Shown here: one piece after another, positions 1 through 7,813 of the stretch | How positions within the stretch are numbered: position 1 is the stretch's first letter | Layout of the letters: each line of letters begins with the position of its first letter | Source: CAZMVY01 sp964617875 | GTDB taxonomy: Bacteria > Planctomycetota > Phycisphaerae > UBA1845 > PWPN01 | Assembly (NCBI GenBank): GCA_964617875.1 | Contig: CAZUAI010000019.1 | Span: 10,402 to 74,401 of the forward strand | Reading direction: 5' to 3' | DNA: 64,000 bases | The notes under the pieces: model-generated | Seen by the model: the letters and a program-made list of their open reading frames with translations, nothing else | What the model was told of the DNA's origin: nothing | The model's database searches: none | Position numbers and translations under genes: made by a program

Positions 1-1
1 G

Positions 2-1576
2 GCCCTGAAAACGGCGCTGAACGGCATCATCAGCGGGCACACGGTCCGGTCCTACGATGCGGCCAAGTCCGCGCTGCAGCTCCTCGACGAGGATCCGAAC
101 AACTCGAGCCGCCTGATCCTGATCTACACGGGCGTCTCCGTGCCCAAGACCTGGGATGCCGGGGTGACGTGGAATCGCGAGCACATGTGGCCGGACAGCC
201 TGAACCCGAGCGGCGCCTGTGACAGCGATCTGCATCACATGCGGCCGTGCGATCCGAACGTCAACAGCACGCGCGGAAACAAGCCGTACGGCACCGGTTC
301 CGGCTTCTGGGACCCCAACCAGGGGGCGTCCCATCGTGGAGACGCCGCGCGCGCGATGTTCTACATGGCGACCCGGTACACCGAGCTGACGCTGGTCAAC
401 GGACAGCCCGGCTACAACCAGATGGGCGATCTGGCGAAGTTGCTGCCCTTTCACTACGAAGACCCGGTGGACAACAGTGAACGCCGCCGCAACCACCTGA
501 TCTACAGCGCGGCCGACAACCCATCGTACTACCAGGGCAACCGCAACCCCTTCATCGACCATCCCGAGCTGGTCTGGACGATCTGGGGCGGCCATCCCAG
601 CGATTCGATGCTCTACGTCGGGACGACCGCGCCGGCGGACGGCGCATCGTCCGTGACAATCGATCTCGGCGCGGCGATCAAGGGCGGTGCACCGCCGTCG
701 CCGCGGACCGTCGTTCTGAACAAGGCGGGCGCCGATCCGACAACGTACAACATCGCCGGCAGCGGCGATGCCGTCTCCAGCTCCATCGGACCACGGCAGG
801 CGTTCGTTGGCGGAACGGGAGCACGCACGATCAGCGTGGGTCTTTCTTCCTCGACGGCGACGCCGGGCGCGAAATCGGGCATGCTCGTCGTCGACAATAC
901 GGAGCTGACCTCCGCCGGGACAGGCACCGGCTCGGCCGACGGCAACGACACCATCCTGGTGGTCGCGGCTGTCCGAGAGCACGCCGAGGCGTCGTTCCAT
1001 CCCACGGCGGATCAGGACACGCTGACGCTCGATTTCGGGAGCGTGCCGGCGGGCAGCGGTCTGCAGGTGCTGAGCTTCACCCTCTACGACATCGAGTCCG
1101 TCGCGGGGTTCACCGCAGCGCTGGATCTTGATAACGTGACGGCGTCCGGCAGCACGAGCGTGCTTTACAGCGATGTGAGCCCCTTCGCCGGCCTGGCCGC
1201 AGGCACGACGGGGGCGACGTTCCACGCCTATCTCGACGCGAACGCCCCGCCAGGAACGTACCAGTCAACCTATACGCTGGCGGTGTCCGACGAGAATCTC
1301 TCCGGCGCGATGCCCGGCACGAACCTCGTGCTGACGCTGAACGGGCAGATCACCGGCGATTCGGCGTCGGGCGACCTCGACGGCGACGGCGACGTGGACC
1401 TCGGCGATTTCGCGCTGTTCCAGTTGTGTTTCAACGGGCCGAACCGGACGCCGGCGAACACGAATTGCCAGGGGGCCGATGCCGACGGCGACGGCGATGT
1501 GGACCTGAGCGACTTCGCCGTGTTTCAACTGTGTTTCAACGGCCCGAACCGGGCCCCCGCCTGCGCGGGGCAGTGA
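2..1576 (+). CDS. Secreted endonuclease I family nuclease with C-terminal dockerin-like tag (5' partial)
   Basis: The frame is open from base 2, so the N terminus and any signal peptide lie outside the window. The first ~190 visible residues match endonuclease I (PF04231), a secreted metal-dependent nuclease. The NREHMWPDSLN motif carries the expected catalytic His, and DLHHMRPCDPNVNSTRGN is the second conserved block. A Ser/Thr/Gly-rich beta-type region of about 250 residues follows. The last ~65 residues hold two dockerin/EF-hand-like segments (DGDGDVDLGDFALFQ and DGDGDVDLSDFAVFQ), each followed by CFNGPNR. The same tag ends the proteins at 15956-18205, 58683-63854 and 63918-64000. The likely role is extracellular nucleic-acid degradation for nutrients; the tag may anchor or sort the enzyme. 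The nuclease call is firm; the tag's function is inference. Confidence 0.85.
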   Translation, partial: ALKTALNGIISGHTVRSYDAAKSALQLLDEDPNNSSRLILIYTGVSVPKTWDAGVTWNREHMWPDSLNPSGACDSDLHHMRPCDPNVNSTRGNKPYGTGSGFWDPNQGASHRGDAARAMFYMATRYTELTLVNGQPGYNQMGDLAKLLPFHYEDPVDNSERRRNHLIYSAADNPSYYQGNRNPFIDHPELVWTIWGGHPSDSMLYVGTTAPADGASSVTIDLGAAIKGGAPPSPRTVVLNKAGADPTTYNIAGSGDAVSSSIGPRQAFVGGTGARTISVGLSSSTATPGAKSGMLVVDNTELTSAGTGTGSADGNDTILVVAAVREHAEASFHPTADQDTLTLDFGSVPAGSGLQVLSFTLYDIESVAGFTAALDLDNVTASGSTSVLYSDVSPFAGLAAGTTGATFHAYLDANAPPGTYQSTYTLAVSDENLSGAMPGTNLVLTLNGQITGDSASGDLDGDGDVDLGDFALFQLCFNGPNRTPANTNCQGADADGDGDVDLSDFAVFQLCFNGPNRAPACAGQ

Positions 1577-1603
1577 CCATGACGAAGAACCGGGCAGGCA
1601 TCC

Positions 1604-3568
1604 TCAGCGGCCTGTCAGATGCTCCCGGATGAACAGGACCGTGGCGTAAAACTGGAAGTCGGCGTTGGTCTTCTTGCGGAAGCCGTGCCCTTCGTCTGTG
1701 GCCAGGAGATACCAGACGGGCGTGCCGTTCTGCCGTACGCGCTGCACGATCTGCTCGGCCTCGGAGCGAGGAACGCGCGGGTCATTCCCGCCCTGCACGA
1801 CGAAGAGGGGCTTCCGGATCCTGTCCGCGTTGTTGAGCGGGGCCGTGCGCTCGAAGAACTCCTGCATCTCGGGGATGCGCTCGTCGCCGTACTCGACACG
1901 GCGAAGGTCGCGCCGGTAGCTCTCGGTGTTCCTGAGAAACGTGTTGAAGTTCGAGATCCCCACAACATCGATCGCGCAGCGAATCCGGTCGCTGTAATGC
2001 ACGGCGGACGCGAGCGTCATGTACCCGCCGTAGCTGCCGCCCATCACCATGACCCGGCTCGCGTCCAGCGTCGGCTGTTTCGCGACCCAGTCGAGAAGGG
2101 CGCCGATGTCCTTGACCGCGTCCTCCCGCTTCAGGCCGTTGTCGAGTTTGACGAACGTCTTGCCGTAGCCCACGGAGCCGCGGACGTTGGGATAGATCAT
2201 GGCCGCGCCCAGTTCGTTCAGGTAGTAGTTGCTCCGACCGAGGAACATCGGGCGGGATTGCCCCTCGGGCCCGCCGTGGATGTTGATGATGACGGGCCGC
2301 GGTCCCGTGAAGCGTGCGGCCGGCTCGTAGAGGAATCCCGTGATTTCACGTCCGTCGAACGTGGGCCAGCGGATCAGCCGTGCCTCCCGCAACTCCGAGG
2401 CCACCAGTCCTCCCAGTTCGCTCTCCGTCCAGCGGGTGACCGTGCGGGCGCCGACGTCGAGCGAGAAGACATCGGACGGACAGCGGGCGGAGGCCAGGCT
2501 GAAGCCCAGCTCCCTGCCGGCCGGATGCCACTTGAGGCCGTCGATAATGCCTTCCGGAACGGCCTCGACGCGGACATGCCGGCGGCCGGCGACATCGTAG
2601 AGGTAGAGTCTGGAGATGCCCGCCTCGTTTGTCACGAAGGCGATGCTGGCGCCGTCCGGCGAAGGCTCCATCGCCTCGACGTCCCAGGCGATCGTCTCGA
2701 CGAGCGGCGTGATCCGGCGGGTCTTCAGGTCCATGTACGCGAGCCGCTGGAACTCGCTGTCCTTGTCCGTGGTGAGATAGATGCCCGCACCGTCCCGCGC
2801 AAAACGCGCCTGCGGACAGGCCACCGGCTCGGAACCCCGCTCGGTCAAAGGTTCCTTTGCGCCCGTCGCAAGATCCAGGACCCAGAGGTGCTGCTCGTTG
2901 ACCGAGATCATTTCCGAAACGAGCAGCTTCTGATCGTCGGGCGACCAGTCGAGCACGCTCCAGCCGCCGCCCTGGACCTCGAGCACTCGGCGGTCCGTCC
3001 CGGGGTCCTGCGGATCCATGACATACAGATCGCGGTCGGCCCCGTTACGGCGGGTCGAGCCGTAGGCCACGCGGTCGCCGCGCGTGCTCCATCGGAGTTC
3101 GCCGTTCTGCGATCGCCCGCCGTCCGTCAGGAGGGTAACACGGCCGTCCGCCATGTCGTAACGGTAGATCTGGGCGAACTCGTCGCCGCCCGTGTCGCGG
3201 GTGAAGAGGAAGTACCACCCGGCTTGCGGCTCATAGTGGGCCTCGCCGACCGGCTCGTCGAAGAAGGTGAGCTGCGTGCGCGCGCCGCCCGGAGACTTCA
3301 CACGATGCACCTGAACCGTGTTGGCGAAGCGCGTCGTGATCAGAAGCTCACGTGCGACGGGATGCCAGTCGGCAAGCGACGCGAAGCGGTATTCGGTGTA
3401 TCGCCGCACGTCGCGGGCAAGCGACGCGGGGATGGGCGGGATGCCCTGAACCACCAGGTTCGGCGACGGAGCGACCTCGCGCGTCGTCTGGCCGGTGGCC
3501 GTGGGCAAACCGCCAAGGATGAGAAGCGACATCGTCCCCGCCAGGCATCGGACATGTATTGACAGCAT
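1604..3568 (-). CDS. S9 family prolyl oligopeptidase/acylaminoacyl peptidase, exported
   Basis: A 654-residue serine peptidase of family S9. Residues 1-27 look like a signal peptide (MLSIHVRCLAGTMSLLILGG...), suggesting periplasmic action. An N-terminal WD40/TolB-like propeller follows; repeats such as SPDGASIAFVTNEAG are visible. The C-terminal alpha/beta-hydrolase domain has the nucleophile elbow GGSYGGYM (Ser about residue 512), an Asp in VVQGGNDPRVPRSEA and a His in DEGHGFRKK. That is a complete catalytic triad, typical of enzymes that cleave short peptides. The frame extends to a TTG at 3604, but the ATG at 3568 gives a normal signal peptide. No strong Shine-Dalgarno is visible. It is divergent from the lyase gene at 3649, so the two may share a promoter region. 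Confidence 0.9.
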   Translation of the reverse strand: MLSIHVRCLAGTMSLLILGGLPTATGQTTREVAPSPNLVVQGIPPIPASLARDVRRYTEYRFASLADWHPVARELLITTRFANTVQVHRVKSPGGARTQLTFFDEPVGEAHYEPQAGWYFLFTRDTGGDEFAQIYRYDMADGRVTLLTDGGRSQNGELRWSTRGDRVAYGSTRRNGADRDLYVMDPQDPGTDRRVLEVQGGGWSVLDWSPDDQKLLVSEMISVNEQHLWVLDLATGAKEPLTERGSEPVACPQARFARDGAGIYLTTDKDSEFQRLAYMDLKTRRITPLVETIAWDVEAMEPSPDGASIAFVTNEAGISRLYLYDVAGRRHVRVEAVPEGIIDGLKWHPAGRELGFSLASARCPSDVFSLDVGARTVTRWTESELGGLVASELREARLIRWPTFDGREITGFLYEPAARFTGPRPVIINIHGGPEGQSRPMFLGRSNYYLNELGAAMIYPNVRGSVGYGKTFVKLDNGLKREDAVKDIGALLDWVAKQPTLDASRVMVMGGSYGGYMTLASAVHYSDRIRCAIDVVGISNFNTFLRNTESYRRDLRRVEYGDERIPEMQEFFERTAPLNNADRIRKPLFVVQGGNDPRVPRSEAEQIVQRVRQNGTPVWYLLATDEGHGFRKKTNADFQFYATVLFIREHLTGR

Positions 3569-3648
3569 AAATCGCCATGATACGCCACGCGGGGCCGGAT
3601 TCAAGGGCCCTTGTATTCTCCCGAAGCCGCCGCTATCAATGAGGCGCC

Positions 3649-4557
3649 ATGAAACAGCGATACACCGGCCTGATTGCGGCCACGTTCACTCCGATGCACG
3701 AGGACGGCAGTCTGCGGCTCGATCGGGCGGCACCGATGGTCGAGTTCCTTGAGCGGTCCGGCATCAAGGCGCTTTACGTCGTGGGCAGCACGGGCGAAGG
3801 CGTCTCGCTCACCGTTCGCGAGCGACGCGAGGCGGCCGAGGCGTTCGTCCGCGCGGCGAAGGGGCGGCTGCCCGTCATCGTGCAGGTCGGCCACACCAGC
3901 CTGGCGGAGGCGCGTGAACTGGCCGGGCATGCACAGGCGATCGGCGCGGACGCCGTCTCGGCCGTGCCGCCCTTCTACTTCAAGCCGACATCCGCGGCCA
4001 ATCTCGCGGACTGCATGGCCGAGATCGCCCGCGGCGCGCCGAAGCTGCCGTTCTACTACTACCACATCCCGTCGATCACGGCGGTCGGGCTTGATCTTGT
4101 CGAGTTCATCCGCATGGCCCGCCAACGCATGCCGACTTTCGCGGGCATCAAGTACACCGCCCCCACGGTGCATGAATACATGGCGTGCGTGGGCGAGGCG
4201 GGCGACGACCTCGACATCCTCTGGGGCGTCGATGAGATGCTGCTCTGCGGCCTGGCCGCCGGTGCCCGCGCCGCGGTCGGCAGCACGTACAACTACGCCG
4301 CCCCGGTCTACTGCCGGTTGATCGAGGCGTTCGATCGCGGCAGCCTCGCCGAGGCCCGCGAGTGGCAGGCCAGGTCCGTCGAGATGATCCGGCGGATCCT
4401 GGCCGAGGGCGGCCTCCCGGCCCAGAAGGCCGTCATGCGGCTCATCGGCCAGGACTGCGGGCCGACTCGCCTGCCGCTCGCGCCGCTGAGCAGGGAGCGG
4501 CTCGACCGGATGAGCAGCCGCCTGCGTGAGATCGGGTACTTCGAGTGGGGGCAGTAG
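3649..4557 (+). CDS. nanA: N-acetylneuraminate lyase-like DHDPS family aldolase
   Basis: A 302-residue TIM-barrel aldolase of the dihydrodipicolinate synthase/N-acetylneuraminate lyase family. GSTGEG (46-51) binds the pyruvate carboxylate. The Tyr of YYYHIP (Tyr138) and the Schiff-base Lys of GIKYT (Lys168) are both present. The YHIP block is characteristic of sialate lyases rather than DapA. The expected reaction is N-acetylneuraminate to N-acetylmannosamine plus pyruvate in the cytoplasm. A dehydrogenase and a kelch-symporter fusion lie 2-6 kb downstream on the same strand, which fits sialic-acid use, although a ComM gene on the other strand intervenes. GAGG lies 4 bases before the ATG. Other keto-acid aldolases in this family are possible. 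Confidence 0.78.
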   Translation: MKQRYTGLIAATFTPMHEDGSLRLDRAAPMVEFLERSGIKALYVVGSTGEGVSLTVRERREAAEAFVRAAKGRLPVIVQVGHTSLAEARELAGHAQAIGADAVSAVPPFYFKPTSAANLADCMAEIARGAPKLPFYYYHIPSITAVGLDLVEFIRMARQRMPTFAGIKYTAPTVHEYMACVGEAGDDLDILWGVDEMLLCGLAAGARAAVGSTYNYAAPVYCRLIEAFDRGSLAEAREWQARSVEMIRRILAEGGLPAQKAVMRLIGQDCGPTRLPLAPLSRERLDRMSSRLREIGYFEWGQ

Positions 4558-4738
4558 CCGGCGTTCTGTCCGCCTTCTCGATCAGCAGAACCGCCGCTCT
4601 CCGCCGGACTCTGTCCTCACTCATGCTGCCGCCTCGCGTTCCATCTCATGCCGTATGGGCATGACCTGGCAGAGACCGTGCTCCGGTTCCTCCTGCGAGG
4701 CAATCCGACTCATCATCGTGTCCGGGCCCTTTGCGAAG

Positions 4739-6268
4739 CTACAGCTGACGATCCAGGCGGCGGTACATGATCGCCTCGGTGAGGTGGTGCGTCTGGATGT
4801 GCTCGGCGTTTTCGATGTCCGCGATGGTGCGGGCCACCCGCAGGACCTTGTCGTGGGCGCGGGCGGAAAGGCCCAGCTCGCTCATCGCCTGGCGGAGGAC
4901 CGCCTCGCCGTGCTCGTCGAGCTTGCAGAACCTGCGGAGCTGCCGCGGCTTCATCGTCGCGTTCAGCGTCGTGTTGCCGTCGCCGAATCGGTCGCGCTGC
5001 GTCTGCCGTGCCCGCATGACCTGCTCGCGAATCGTCCGGCTGTCGGTGCCGTCGCGGTCGCTCCGCAGCTCGCGATACGGCACGGCGGGCACCTCGACGT
5101 GCATGTCGATCCGGTCGATCAGAGGGCCGCTGATCCGCGAGAGATACTTGTCGATGGCCGGCGGGCTGCACTTGCACTGCCGCTTGGGGTCGGTGAAGTA
5201 GCCGCAGGGGCAGGGGTTCATCGCGGCGATCAGCATGAAGTTCGCCGGGAACGCGACCGAGCTGTGGGCGCGGGCGATCGTGACGAACCCGTCCTCGAGC
5301 GGCTGGCGGAGCGTCTCCAGGATCGTCCGCGGAAACTCCGGGAACTCATCGAGAAACAGGATTCCGTGGTGGGCGAGCGAAACCTCTCCGGCCTGCGGCA
5401 CCGTTCCCCCGCCGACCAGCGCGGGGCCGCTGGCCGAGTGGTGCGGCGACCGGACCGGCCGCGTCGCCATGAGCGACGCCCCGTGCGGCAGCTTGCCGGC
5501 GGCAGAATAGATCCGCGTGGTCTCGAGCGACTCGGCCACGGTCAACGGCGGGAGAATCGTCGGCATTCGCCGTGAGAGCATCGTCTTGCCCGAGCCCGGC
5601 GGACCGATCAGCAGAATATTGTGCGCCCCCGCCGCCGCAATGGTCAGGGCCCGCTTGACGGCCTCCTGGCCGCGGACGTCGGCGAAGTCCACATCGTACG
5701 TCGAGGCCTTCTCGAACAGCGTGTTCAGGTCCACGCGCGTCGGCTCGAGCGGCAGCTGATCCGTGAAAAACCCCACCGCCTCGGTCAGTGACGTGACGGG
5801 AATCACCTCGACATCCTGAACGACGGCCGCCTCCTCCGCGTTTTCCCGCGGGACGACCAGGCCGGTGAACTTCCGCTCCTTCGCCAGCAGTGCCATCGAC
5901 AGCGCGCCCTTGATCGGCCGCACGCGGCCGTCAAGCGCCAGTTCCCCCGCCACGAAGAAGTCGCCCGAACGCTGCGGCGTGCCGAGGCCGTCGGCGAAGA
6001 TCATCCCCAGCGCAATCGCCAGATCGAACGCAGGCCCTTCCTTCTTCAGGTCCGCCGGGGCGAGGTTCACGGTCACCCGGTGCCGGGGGAAGTCGTAGCC
6101 GCAGTTCCGCAGGGCGCTGTCGATCCGCTCCAGGCTTTCCTTCACCGCCGTATCGGGCAGCCCCACGATGACCGGGCGGTCCAGTCCCCGGTTCGCGACA
6201 TCCACTTCGACCTCACAAGGGAGTGCATCAATACCGACGAGCGCGACGCTGTGGAATCGGGCAAGCAT
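4739..6268 (-). CDS. comM: ComM/YifB family AAA+ ATPase (Mg-chelatase-like)
   Basis: A 509-residue protein, the usual length for YifB/ComM. The order is an N-terminal ChlI-type domain (MLARFHSVALVGIDALPCEV...), an AAA+ domain with Walker A GPPGSGKT near residue 220 and Walker B ILFLDEFPEF, and a C-terminal Mg-chelatase-like segment (ELGLSARAHDKVLRVARTIADIE). ComM is a hexameric helicase that drives branch migration in natural transformation. The frame runs on to 6757, but homology begins exactly at the ATG at 6268, so the extra 163 codons are not used. Conserved CPC and CKC cysteines after the ATPase core match the family. It is a housekeeping-type gene inserted between carbohydrate genes on the opposite strand. 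Confidence 0.93.
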   Translation of the reverse strand: MLARFHSVALVGIDALPCEVEVDVANRGLDRPVIVGLPDTAVKESLERIDSALRNCGYDFPRHRVTVNLAPADLKKEGPAFDLAIALGMIFADGLGTPQRSGDFFVAGELALDGRVRPIKGALSMALLAKERKFTGLVVPRENAEEAAVVQDVEVIPVTSLTEAVGFFTDQLPLEPTRVDLNTLFEKASTYDVDFADVRGQEAVKRALTIAAAGAHNILLIGPPGSGKTMLSRRMPTILPPLTVAESLETTRIYSAAGKLPHGASLMATRPVRSPHHSASGPALVGGGTVPQAGEVSLAHHGILFLDEFPEFPRTILETLRQPLEDGFVTIARAHSSVAFPANFMLIAAMNPCPCGYFTDPKRQCKCSPPAIDKYLSRISGPLIDRIDMHVEVPAVPYRELRSDRDGTDSRTIREQVMRARQTQRDRFGDGNTTLNATMKPRQLRRFCKLDEHGEAVLRQAMSELGLSARAHDKVLRVARTIADIENAEHIQTHHLTEAIMYRRLDRQL

Positions 6269-6616
6269 GAGCGGAATTGTATCGGCGAGATCGCCGCGTC
6301 CGCAAACCCCTCTCGGCCCCGGGGATTGAGCAATCTCAGGGAGACGTGACCGTGGTGAATCCCGATGCTCCGGCTGTATAATCCCGACCCGCACCCGGCG
6401 ACGCGGCCGGGGCTGTCTGGAGAATCGGGCACGCGAGATCGTGACTGCTGCCCCGCCGGCGGAGAAGCAGGAACCTGCCGGGGACAGATGTTGCTCGCAC
6501 GGCCGGCAGGAACGTAAGGCGACATGCGGCACCACACCCCGGCCTCCAGGACCGCCGGCCACGGGTGCAGAGGCATCGCCGTGAAACAGGGCGCAGTCGT
6601 CCGTCAGGATCAGCAC
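6269..6616. other. Intergenic region between divergent comM and dehydrogenase genes
   Basis: This 348-base region carries the 5' ends of two divergent genes. I see no gene in it. Apart from a perfect TATAAT at 6377-6382, listed separately, nothing distinctive was found. Open frames crossing it are extensions of the neighbouring genes that lack homology. Confidence 0.6.
6355..6382 (+). promoter_or_regulatory. Candidate sigma-70 promoter for the dehydrogenase-symporter pair
   Basis: A perfect -10 hexamer TATAAT lies at 6377-6382, preceded directly by TG. The best -35 match, GTGAAT at 6355-6360, is 16 bases upstream and matches only 3 of 6 positions. Transcription would start near 6389, leaving a leader of about 230 bases before the ATG at 6617. 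Only the -10 is convincing. Confidence 0.3.
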
Positions 6617-7813
6617 ATGGACCGCACGCAGAAACCACTGAACGTCGCCGTGATCGGGTGCGGCATGTTGGCCCGCGCTCAGCACATCCCCAACATCCGG
6701 AACTGCCCGCATACGCGCCTGCACACATGCTGCGACGTGGACGAATCCGTGCTTCACTCCCTCAGTTCAGAACATCCCGGGTTGAAAACCACAACGGACT
6801 TTGCCGCAGCCGTCTTCGACCCCGATGTGGACCTGCTGGTCGTCGCCACGACCGAACACTTTCGGCTGCCCATCTACGAAGCCGCGATCACCGCACGCAA
6901 GCCCGTCCTGACGGAGAAGCCGCTGGCGGCCACGCTGCCGGAGGCCCGCCGGGTCCGCGACCGGGTCGTCGCCGCACGCATTCCCTTCTGCGTCGGCCAC
7001 AACCGGCGCTGCTCGCCGGCCATGGCCCAGGCGCGCGCGGTATTCCGCCGCCACATGACGCAGCCCCAGCCGTGCCCGTGGCGGTTTCGACGCCCCGGCT
7101 GGGAGCAGGTGCGCGAGGTGGTCGGCGACGAGGAGCGGCTGCCGGCGGTTTCCATCCGCATCAACGACGACTGGATGAGCTGGAAATCCGTACACCTCCA
7201 GGGCGACAACGCCGAATACGGCCTCTTGCTGAGCGAGATGACGCACTTCGCCGATCTCGCCTGCTGGTTTGTCGATGCCGAGCCCGTGCGGGTCGGCGTG
7301 CTGAGCAGCGGCGTCTTGAATCACGCCACCGTGATCGAGTTCGAGGGCGGCGGCGTCGCCAGCATCTTCATGAGCGGCGGCGGGACGTTCGGCTACCCGA
7401 AGGAGCTGCTCGAGGCGTTCGGGCACGGCGGCGCCGTCGTCGTCGATCACATGCTGGAAGTCCGCACCGCCGGCATCGCGGACGCGCCGCCGAGTACGAT
7501 CTATCCTTTCCTGAACGACCGTTATCCGGGCATCGGCGTACAGGGGGGCCTGGCCGGCTGGCTGGAGAAGAAAAAGGCCGCCCGCGAGGACAGCCTTCGC
7601 GCCGGCAACACGGACTGGATCGCCGTCGCGGAGCCGGACAAGGGCCACGCCCGCATGCTCAGCGCCTTTGTCGAGGAGGTTCGCGGCCTGCGGCCGGAGC
7701 CGGTCAGCCCCGTGGCCGACGCGGTGCGGGCGGTCGAAATCTGCACCGCCGCCATCCGCTCGTTCCGCGAGCATCGATTCGTGGACATTGCCGAGCTGCG
7801 GAGCGAGCCGTGA
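6617..7813 (+). CDS. Gfo/Idh/MocA family oxidoreductase
   Basis: A 398-residue NAD(P)-dependent sugar dehydrogenase-like protein. The N-terminal Rossmann fold starts NVAVIGCGMLARAQHIPNI. The family-typical EKPLAATLPEA block supplies the conserved Lys used in Gfo/Idh/MocA catalysis. The C-terminal half is the usual alpha/beta substrate domain. The start at 6617 puts the Rossmann motif at the N terminus, with AGGA about 8 bases upstream; the frame also extends to 6524. The stop overlaps the GTG start of the symporter fusion by 4 bases (GTGA), so the two are translationally coupled. That context suggests it oxidises or isomerises the transported sugar, possibly a sialic acid derivative. The substrate cannot be read from sequence. 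Confidence 0.88.
   Translation: MDRTQKPLNVAVIGCGMLARAQHIPNIRNCPHTRLHTCCDVDESVLHSLSSEHPGLKTTTDFAAAVFDPDVDLLVVATTEHFRLPIYEAAITARKPVLTEKPLAATLPEARRVRDRVVAARIPFCVGHNRRCSPAMAQARAVFRRHMTQPQPCPWRFRRPGWEQVREVVGDEERLPAVSIRINDDWMSWKSVHLQGDNAEYGLLLSEMTHFADLACWFVDAEPVRVGVLSSGVLNHATVIEFEGGGVASIFMSGGGTFGYPKELLEAFGHGGAVVVDHMLEVRTAGIADAPPSTIYPFLNDRYPGIGVQGGLAGWLEKKKAAREDSLRAGNTDWIAVAEPDKGHARMLSAFVEEVRGLRPEPVSPVADAVRAVEICTAAIRSFREHRFVDIAELRSEP

Noticed and set aside
6565..7809. N-terminal extension of the propeller-symporter frame by about 415 codons
   Set aside because: The extension is the out-of-frame shadow of the dehydrogenase gene. It is Arg-rich and precedes a perfect signal peptide that begins at the overlapping GTG.
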